Positions 6,304-11,320 of a stretch of DNA of 11,320 nt are shown here, one piece after another. Position numbers and translations under genes: made by a program. The DNA lies in the NCBI GenBank assembly GCA_030040235.1, contig JASHUC010000502.1, positions 1 to 11,320 of the forward strand, written 5' to 3'. Under the pieces are notes generated by a model, which saw nothing but the letters and a program-made list of their open reading frames with translations, searched no databases and had not been told where the DNA came from. How positions within the stretch are numbered: the stretch's first letter is position 1; the number at the start of each line of letters is the position of its first letter. This stretch comes from Gammaproteobacteria bacterium. GTDB taxonomy: Bacteria; Pseudomonadota; Gammaproteobacteria; Steroidobacterales; Steroidobacteraceae.

Positions 6304-7878
6304 GAAGTACCGGGCGACGTATTGCTCGAACGTTTCCGTCTCGGCGGCCTCGATCGCCTGCTGCTGCTCGCGCGAATGCCGTGCTTCTCCGGCGAGCTCG
6401 GCGAGCCGGCCCGGGTTGGGCGTGTAGAGCTCCAGGAAATACGCCTTGTGAGTCTTCGACATGCGCAGGGCAAGATCGAAGAAGCTCTCACCGGATTCCT
6501 CGAGCTCGGCGAGCAGGCGCGCCGAAGGGGTTCGCTTCACGTCCTGGATCTTCGCAGCCTGCGTGGCGAGCGACTGCGCGTAGGGCCGGGAGGGGTCGCC
6601 CCGATCGAGCAGCTCGCAGATGCCCTCCATCGACTCGAGCAGCTCCGCGGCCCACTGCACCATGGGGACGCTGCGCCCCTCGCGCCACAACTGAAGCCCG
6701 GGCTCGCGGCCCCGGCGCGCGACGGTCAGATGGTTCTGGTCGAGCGCACTCTCCTCGCTCGACTGGGCATAGGGGCTCTCCTTGAGCAGACAGAGCGCCG
6801 CGAATGCCTCGAGGAAGCGCAGCTTGTGCTGATTGACGCCGACCGGGTCGAAAGCGCTCACGTCGAGCGCGCGGATCTCGACGTACTCCACCCCGGCCCT
6901 TCGCAGCGCCTTCGTCGGGCGCTCGCCCGAGCGCGCCACGCGTTTCGGCCGAATGTAGCTGTAGTACTCGTTCTCGATCTGCAGGATGTTGGCATTGAGC
7001 TGCTGGTACTCACCGTTGCGCTTGATCCCGAGCGCCTGATAGGGCGGATGCGGCGTGCTGATCGCGCGGGTGAGATCGCGCACGTACTCCTCGAGGCTGT
7101 TCACCGAGATCGCGAGGCCCGCCTGGTTGCGATTGCGGTAGCCGATGTCGCTCATCCGCAGCGAGGTCGCGTGCGGCTCGTAGAAGGTTCCGGGACTGAG
7201 CTCGCGCAACGACTCATCGTGGCCCTGGAGGAACGAGCCACACACCACGGGGGAAACGCCGAAGAGGTACAGCACGATCCAGCCGAAGCGGCGGTAGTTG
7301 CGCAGCAGCTCGAAGTAGCTCTGCGAGACGAAATCGCGATCCGCCGAGCGCACCTTGGAGAGCTCCGCATACGCCTCCCAGAAGCGCTCCGGAAACGAGT
7401 AGTTGAAGTGCACTCCGGAGATCGCCTGCATCATCCGGCCGTAGCGCACCGCAAGCCCCTCGCGGTACACCGTTTTCATGCGGGCGACATTCGAGGTGCC
7501 GTAGCGGGCAATGGGAATGCTCGCGTCGTTCTCGATGAGGCAGGGCATGCTCGTCGCCCACAGCAGCTCCTCGCCGAGATGGCGGTAGACGAACTGGTGC
7601 AGGTCGAGAAGGTACTGCAGCAGCTCCCAGCTCGTGAGGAACGGTGGCGTCACGAGCTCGATGAGCGCCTCGGAGAAGTCCGTCGTGAGGTGCTCGTTGG
7701 TGAGCGGAGAGCCGAGCTCGCGCGGGTGCGGGGTCTGCGCGATCCGGCCCTCGGGCGTGACCCGCAACGACTCTTTCTCGACGCCCTTGCGTCCGCCCTG
7801 CAGCACCCGGGGCTCGCCGGTGTTGACGAGCCCGGAGAGCCGTCTTTCGAAGACGCGATCGATCCCCGGGCGCGGCAA
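6295..7878 (-). CDS. gshA: Glutamate-cysteine ligase, gamma-proteobacterial type (GshA)
   Basis: A 527-residue enzyme close to E. coli GshA (about 518). It joins glutamate and cysteine using ATP, the first step of glutathione synthesis, in the cytoplasm. Conserved blocks are GVEKESLRV (32-40; E35 and E37 match the E. coli metal-binding glutamates), SPLTNEHLTTDFSEALIE (57-74), SMPC (110-113), RYGTSN (125-130), YREGL (138-142), SGVHFNYS (154-161), the NYRRFGW / YLFGVSP region, LQIENEYYSYIRPKR and GVEYVEIRALD. The only usable start is TTG at 7878: an in-frame TGA lies two codons upstream, and no ATG or GTG precedes the conserved core. A GGGTGA stretch just before it is a possible but closely spaced ribosome site. 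The gene lies 203 bp downstream of the glycosyltransferase stop, same strand. No gshB is in the window. Confidence 0.95.
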   Translation of the reverse strand: MPRPGIDRVFERRLSGLVNTGEPRVLQGGRKGVEKESLRVTPEGRIAQTPHPRELGSPLTNEHLTTDFSEALIELVTPPFLTSWELLQYLLDLHQFVYRHLGEELLWATSMPCLIENDASIPIARYGTSNVARMKTVYREGLAVRYGRMMQAISGVHFNYSFPERFWEAYAELSKVRSADRDFVSQSYFELLRNYRRFGWIVLYLFGVSPVVCGSFLQGHDESLRELSPGTFYEPHATSLRMSDIGYRNRNQAGLAISVNSLEEYVRDLTRAISTPHPPYQALGIKRNGEYQQLNANILQIENEYYSYIRPKRVARSGERPTKALRRAGVEYVEIRALDVSAFDPVGVNQHKLRFLEAFAALCLLKESPYAQSSEESALDQNHLTVARRGREPGLQLWREGRSVPMVQWAAELLESMEGICELLDRGDPSRPYAQSLATQAAKIQDVKRTPSARLLAELEESGESFFDLALRMSKTHKAYFLELYTPNPGRLAELAGEARHSREQQQAIEAAETETFEQYVARYFSD

Positions 7879-7986
7879 GCGTCACCCGTTCGGCCGGCGG
7901 ATGATTCGGCTGTTCCGTGCTCGGAGGCCTGGGCGTCCCATGAGAGTGGCGAGGAGAGTCGCGAGGGTTCTTGGTGTTGCGCCGGT

Positions 7987-8005
7987 CCCCGACGATCTTT
8001 CGGGG
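7987..8005 (-). terminator. Weak hairpin between the glycosyltransferase gene and gshA
   Basis: CCCCGA (7987-7992) pairs with TCGGGG (8000-8005) around a 7-base loop. It lies 77 nt after the glycosyltransferase stop on the minus strand. No T-run follows, so this is a weak candidate. The rest of the 203-bp gap 7879-8081 holds no convincing gene. A poor promoter match for gshA (TTGAGT, 17 bases, CAAGAT at 8045-8017) was seen but not called. Confidence 0.25.
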
Positions 8006-8081
8006 GATTCTCGAGCATCTTGCCCCGGGGCGCTGCGCGACTCAACCTCGGCCCGCCCCGCGGGGTTCGGGCGGCCGGCGC

Positions 8082-8828
8082 TTACAGCTTGTGCGCGTGC
8101 CCGCCCGAGGTGGATGAGTGGCCGCTGCGGCCCGCGTGAGCGAGCTCCGCCGGGGGGCCCCGCCCCTGCCATCTCGCGAGCCGCGCTGCAGAGATGCCGC
8201 AGCGAAAGCCGAGCGCGAGCAGCCGGTCGGTGAGAACGCGCCTCACATATCCGTCGCGCTCCCAGCGCCGCGGGGAGACGAGCAGCGGCAGGGCGAGACC
8301 GACGAACGACCCCGTGCGCCTGAGCGCGCGCACCAGCGCGAGCTCCTCGAACAGGGGCTGGAGGGTGAATCCGGGCGTCGCCTCGTAGGCGGCACGTGTG
8401 ACGAAAATGCCCTGATCGCCGTGCGCCCCGGCGAAGCGCGAGCGCCACGCAACGCAGCGCTCGAGGAAGTATTTGAAGGTGCCCGGCGGCCCGGCGAAGT
8501 GGAACCGGAAATAGCCGCCGGCGGCGCCGCGCGCGATGACGGCGCGAATCGCCGCGACCGCCGCGCCCGGCGGCGCGCAATCCGGGTGCAGGAACCAGAG
8601 CACCTCGGCCTGGGCACGCGCCGCGCCGAGAGCCAGCTGACCGCCGCGCCCTGCATGCCCCGCAATCCACACCGCCCCGGCGCTGCGGCAGGCGAGCTCG
8701 CAGAGTTCGCTCTGCGCGCCATCGACCACGAGCACTTCGTCCGGCGGGGGATCGAGCTCCGCGAGTCTCACGAGCAAGCTCGGCAGGCTCGCGTCCTCGA
8801 GCGTCGGAATGATCGCGGCTACACGCAT
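8082..8828 (-). CDS. Family 2 glycosyltransferase, TIGR04283-like (rSAM/selenodomain-associated transferase 2)
   Basis: A 248-residue GT-A type glycosyltransferase. It has the nucleotide-binding start VAAIIPTLEDA (3-13), EVLVVDG (31-37), the GRGGQLALGA block (60-69), LWFLHPDC (77-84) where family members usually have LFLHADT, AHGDQGIFV (135-143), and the RRWERDGYVRR block (187-197) near a C-terminal helical region. This order is that of TIGR04283 proteins, which often sit near a partner transferase and radical-SAM genes; none is seen here. Donor and acceptor are unknown. No membrane helix is clear. The last 20 residues are His/Ser/Gly-rich. The ATG at 8828 has GAGGT at 8833-8837, 4 nt upstream, which decides the start. 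It is divergent from the thiolase gene. Confidence 0.85.
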   Translation of the reverse strand: MRVAAIIPTLEDASLPSLLVRLAELDPPPDEVLVVDGAQSELCELACRSAGAVWIAGHAGRGGQLALGAARAQAEVLWFLHPDCAPPGAAVAAIRAVIARGAAGGYFRFHFAGPPGTFKYFLERCVAWRSRFAGAHGDQGIFVTRAAYEATPGFTLQPLFEELALVRALRRTGSFVGLALPLLVSPRRWERDGYVRRVLTDRLLALGFRCGISAARLARWQGRGPPAELAHAGRSGHSSTSGGHAHKL

Positions 8829-8885
8829 GCGGACCTCAGAACAAGGGTGAGGAACAGAGCCCCTACCGCATCCGATGGCGCTAGT

Positions 8886-8913
8886 GTACGCGCCGGCTCC
8901 CGCCGCGGCGTAC
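8886..8913. promoter_or_regulatory. Inverted repeat in the divergent glycosyltransferase-thiolase gap
   Basis: GTACGC (8886-8891) is mirrored by GCGTAC (8908-8913) in the 225-bp gap 8829-9053. It could be an operator shared by the two divergent genes. No firm promoter was found in this gap: TAGAAT at 9029-9034 is a good -10 look-alike for the thiolase but has no -35 and would start transcription on top of the ribosome site. Confidence 0.25.
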
Positions 8914-9039
8914 GCGGACGGCAGCCAGGCTCACAGGGTTTGATGTGCGCGACCGCCGCGGAGTTCGAAACGCGGCCGGACCCGCGCCGGGTGCGCTCAC
9001 GCTCCAGCAGGAACGCTGCCGATGAGGATAGAATTGGCT

Positions 9040-9045
9040 GGAGGA
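9040..9045 (+). promoter_or_regulatory. Strong Shine-Dalgarno that fixes the thiolase start
   Basis: GGAGGA at 9040-9045 is followed after 8 bases by ATG at 9054. This is the best ribosome site in the window. It supports starting at 9054 rather than at the in-frame TTG at 9048 or far upstream, where the open frame merely runs antisense to the glycosyltransferase gene. Confidence 0.8.
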
Positions 9046-9053
9046 AGTTGCGG

Positions 9054-10346
9054 ATGCTGGTCGGCTCGCAGGTCAGGCGCGTTGCAATCATCGGGGGCGT
9101 TCGCCTGCCGTTTGCGCGTGCCTACGGCGCCTATGCAGGCGCCGGCAACCAGGAGATGCTGACCGAGACGTTCGGCGCGCTCGTCGAGCGATTCAAGCTC
9201 CGCGGCGAGCGGCTGGGGGATGTCATCGCCGGCGCCGTGATCAAGCACTCGAAGGATTACAACCTGGTGCGCGAGTGCGTGATGTCTTCGGGCCTCGACC
9301 CGCAAACCCCCGGACTCGATGTGCAGCGAGCCTGCGGCACGAGCCTCGAGGCGGCGATTCTCGTCGGCAACAAGATCGCACTCGGGCAGATCGAGGCCGG
9401 CATCGCCGGCGGCGTGGACTCGATCTCCGATCCGCCGATCGTCTATCCACGGTCGTACCAGCAGCTGCTGCTTCGGAGTTATCTCGGGCGCTCGGCGTGG
9501 CAGCGGCTGCGCCCCTTCTTCGGCCTTCGGCCGAAGCATTTCAAGCCTGTCATGCTCGCAGTGGTCGAGCCGCGCACCGGACTCAGCATGGGCCAGAGCA
9601 CCGAACTCATGGTCAAGCGCTGGAGCATCTCGCGCGACGCTCAGGATCAGCTCGCCTACGAAAGCCACATGAAGGCCGCCGAGGCCTGGCGCGCCGGCTT
9701 CTATGACGATCTGGTCGTCCCCTACCTGGGGCTGAAGAAGGACAATAATGTCCGGCCCGAGACGACGCTCGAGAAGCTCGGGAAGCTTCGCCCCTCGTTC
9801 GACTCGAGCGGGGCGGGAACGCTGACGGCGGGCAACAGCACCCCCCTCACCGACGGGGCAAGCGCGGTGCTCCTCGCGAGCGAGGAGTGGGCAGCGCGGC
9901 GGGGTCTGCCGGTGCTTGCCTATCTGCGCTACGGCAAGCCGTGGGCGGTCGATTTCGCGAGCGGGAAAGAGGGACTGCTCATGGCCCCCGCCTACGCAGT
10001 CGCGGCGATGCTCAAGGATGCCGGGCTCGCGTTACAGCAGTTCGACTATTACGAGATTCACGAAGCGTTCGCCGGTCAGGTGCTGTGCACGCTCGCGGCC
10101 TGGGAATCGCCCGAATACTGCCGGGATGCCCTCGGGCTCCCCGCCCCGCTCGGCAGCATCGATCGCTCGAAGCTCAACGTGAAGGGGGGAAGCATTGCGA
10201 TCGGCCACCCCTTTGCGGCAACCGGCACGCGAATCGTGGCAACGCTCGCCAAGCTGCTCGCGACCAGCGGGCGAGCCAACGGGCGCGGTCTCATCTCGGT
10301 GTGCACCGCCGGGGGCATGGGCGTCGCGGCCATTCTGGAAAAATGA
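9054..10346 (+). CDS. Thiolase (acetyl-CoA acyltransferase), FadI/HADHB-like
   Basis: A 430-residue thiolase. The nucleophile is Cys94 in QRACGTSLEAA; His336 in EIHEAFAGQVL, His385 in IGHPFAATG, and Cys417 in CTAGGMG complete the catalytic set. HEAFA rather than NEAFA at 336-340 is typical of the trifunctional-enzyme beta subunits (FadI, HADHB), which cleave 3-ketoacyl-CoA in beta-oxidation, rather than biosynthetic acetoacetyl-CoA thiolases. Length also fits FadI (about 436). No hydratase/dehydrogenase alpha subunit (fadJ or fadB) is adjacent, so its partner lies elsewhere or it acts alone. A strong ribosome site precedes the ATG. The stop TGA overlaps the ATG of the following cyclase gene. 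The direction of the reaction in the cell and chain-length preference cannot be read from the sequence. Confidence 0.93.
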   Translation: MLVGSQVRRVAIIGGVRLPFARAYGAYAGAGNQEMLTETFGALVERFKLRGERLGDVIAGAVIKHSKDYNLVRECVMSSGLDPQTPGLDVQRACGTSLEAAILVGNKIALGQIEAGIAGGVDSISDPPIVYPRSYQQLLLRSYLGRSAWQRLRPFFGLRPKHFKPVMLAVVEPRTGLSMGQSTELMVKRWSISRDAQDQLAYESHMKAAEAWRAGFYDDLVVPYLGLKKDNNVRPETTLEKLGKLRPSFDSSGAGTLTAGNSTPLTDGASAVLLASEEWAARRGLPVLAYLRYGKPWAVDFASGKEGLLMAPAYAVAAMLKDAGLALQQFDYYEIHEAFAGQVLCTLAAWESPEYCRDALGLPAPLGSIDRSKLNVKGGSIAIGHPFAATGTRIVATLAKLLATSGRANGRGLISVCTAGGMGVAAILEK

Positions 10347-11320
10347 AATCAGAAGCGGGTTTCCGCCAGAAGTACCTCGACACACTCGAGCGCCTGGAAG
10401 ACGGGGAGGCCCGCTGGGCAAAGCTCGAGAATGTGCTGCGCCTGACCGTCGGGCGACTATGCCTCGCGGCCCGGGGCCGTAGCGCGCTTCTCGATGCGGA
10501 GCTGCGTACGCTCGGAGATCTCATCCGCCGTCAGCCCGAGCTACACGAGCTCGAGGCATGTCTCGAGCCTCTCTCGCGCGCCATCGCGGCACTCGATCAG
10601 CCTGCGGCGCCGGGCAGCGCGGCTGCAAAGCCGGGCGCGGCGCCCGAACCGACCGTCGCGGACGACACCGCTGCGGCGCGCGACGCGCGCATCCAAGCCG
10701 CGATCGTCGCCATGCTCGAGCGGCTCGTCCTCTTGCCGGAGCTGCGTCCCGCGCTCGCCGAGCTGCAAGACCGCCCGATTGCCGGGCTCACCCCCGAGGA
10801 GCTCGCCGAGGGTCTCGAGCGCGTGGCACGGCTGATTGCGGAGCAGCGCGCGAGGCTGCAGCGCGAGAAGCTCGAGATCGAGGCGCTGCTGCGCCAGATC
10901 GATGCGCGATTGGAGGACCTCACCGGCTATCTCGCCGGTGACAGCGCCGACCAGCAGAGTGCCCAGGAGAGCACCCAGCAGCTCAACCTCCTGGTGATGG
11001 ACGAGATGCACGAGCTCAACACCGACGTGCAGCGCGCGCTCGATCTCGGCGAGCTGCGCGCCCGCGTGCGCGTGCGGCTCGAGGCCATCAATACCCACCT
11101 GCAGGATTTTCGGGCGCGCGAGGAGGGACGCCTCGCCAGCCAGCTCGACCGCACGGGAAAGCTGCGCGTGCGTATTGCCGAGCTCGAGCGCGAGAGCCGC
11201 AACCTGCAGCGTAGCCTGCAGGAGGAGCAGCGGCTCGCGATGATGGATGCGCTCATCGGCATTCCGAACCGCGCGGCCTACGATGACCGCATCGAGCACG
11301 AGTACCTCAACTGGCAGCAG
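10343..11320 (+). CDS. Diguanylate cyclase with N-terminal coiled-coil region (DgcP-like), 3' truncated
   Basis: The frame is open to the last base: 326 codons are visible, and the gene continues outside. It starts ATG at 10343, overlapping the thiolase stop as ATGA, so translation is probably coupled; no separate ribosome site is seen. Residues 1-85 (KYLDTLERLEDGEARW, RLCLAARG) resemble the N-terminus of DgcP-type cyclases of Pseudomonas, recalled from memory. An Ala/Pro linker (about 86-112) and a long, charged helical/coiled-coil stretch (about 113-295) follow, with no membrane segment. At about 300-312 the sequence DALIGIPNRAAYDDR matches the start of a GGDEF domain (D-LTG-PNR-A-R). The GGDEF motif itself lies beyond the window, so activity cannot be judged. 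Expected product: cyclic-di-GMP. Confidence 0.85.
   Translation, partial: MKSEAGFRQKYLDTLERLEDGEARWAKLENVLRLTVGRLCLAARGRSALLDAELRTLGDLIRRQPELHELEACLEPLSRAIAALDQPAAPGSAAAKPGAAPEPTVADDTAAARDARIQAAIVAMLERLVLLPELRPALAELQDRPIAGLTPEELAEGLERVARLIAEQRARLQREKLEIEALLRQIDARLEDLTGYLAGDSADQQSAQESTQQLNLLVMDEMHELNTDVQRALDLGELRARVRVRLEAINTHLQDFRAREEGRLASQLDRTGKLRVRIAELERESRNLQRSLQEEQRLAMMDALIGIPNRAAYDDRIEHEYLNWQQ

Noticed and set aside
5998..8139. A 713-codon plus-strand open frame
   Set aside because: It lies antisense to gshA and the end of the FAD reductase and covers the repeat array. The translated protein is Arg/Ala/Leu-rich without family motifs, and the codon-position GC bias of the minus-strand gshA explains the open frame.
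7882..8670. A 262-codon minus-strand frame overlapping the glycosyltransferase
   Set aside because: It is an Arg/Ala/Gly-rich +1 shadow. The frame 8828-8082 holds the glycosyltransferase motifs and has the ribosome site.
9029..9034. TAGAAT as the -10 box of the thiolase promoter
   Set aside because: There is no acceptable -35 box 16-18 bases upstream, and transcription would begin within the ribosome binding site.
8118..9053. An in-frame upstream extension of the thiolase
   Set aside because: It runs antisense to the glycosyltransferase, has no thiolase-like residues, and the strong ribosome site at 9040-9045 fixes the start at 9054.
10541..11299. A 252-codon minus-strand open frame
   Set aside because: It is the complement of the coiled-coil cyclase gene, whose own frame is open to the window end and reaches a GGDEF-domain start.

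Overview
The window is GC-rich and densely packed with genes. It looks like chromosomal DNA of a gammaproteobacterium: the glutamate-cysteine ligase is the gamma-proteobacterial (E. coli GshA) type, the PII protein is close to E. coli GlnB, and the last gene has an N-terminus that recalls Pseudomonas DgcP. A steroidobacter/nevskia/xanthomonad-like lineage is a guess only. I see no IS element, integrase, CRISPR array, tRNA or rRNA. The content is core metabolism plus signalling, not an accessory island, and I do not see an evident new multi-gene system.

Layout: (1) 1-975 (+), the 3' end of a hybrid sensor kinase (HATPase plus receiver). (2) 1015-1989 (-), an NADPH:quinone reductase (Qor), with a recognisable sigma70 promoter at 2032-2060. 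(3) 2127-3950 (+), a GAF-GGDEF-EAL protein with a degenerate GGDEF and an apparently intact EAL. (4) 4690-3954 (-), a PII protein followed by a thioredoxin-like [2Fe-2S] ferredoxin, probably one operon, with a sigma54-type promoter at 4743-4758. (5) 4907-6154 (+), a putidaredoxin-reductase-like FAD enzyme, divergent from PII. (6) 7878-6295 (-), gshA, starting at TTG. (7) 8828-8082 (-), a family-2 glycosyltransferase of the TIGR04283 kind. (8) 9054-10346 (+), a FadI/HADHB-type thiolase whose stop codon overlaps (ATGA) the start of (9), 10343-11320 (+), a coiled-coil diguanylate cyclase cut off at the window end just as its GGDEF domain begins.

Together these suggest housekeeping redox and nitrogen control (Qor, ferredoxin, ferredoxin reductase, GshA, PII), fatty-acid thiolysis, and cyclic-di-GMP signalling (one likely phosphodiesterase and one likely cyclase about 6 kb apart).

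The most unusual non-coding signal is in the convergent gaps. The 140-bp gap between the FAD reductase and gshA holds three strong hairpins, an imperfect 33-bp direct repeat (29/33), and a 28-bp segment found again at 26/28 in the other convergent gap (976-1014), in the same orientation. This looks like an interspersed, REP-like 3'-end element. The second point of interest is the sigma54-promoter/PII/ferredoxin arrangement with dyads at enhancer distance.
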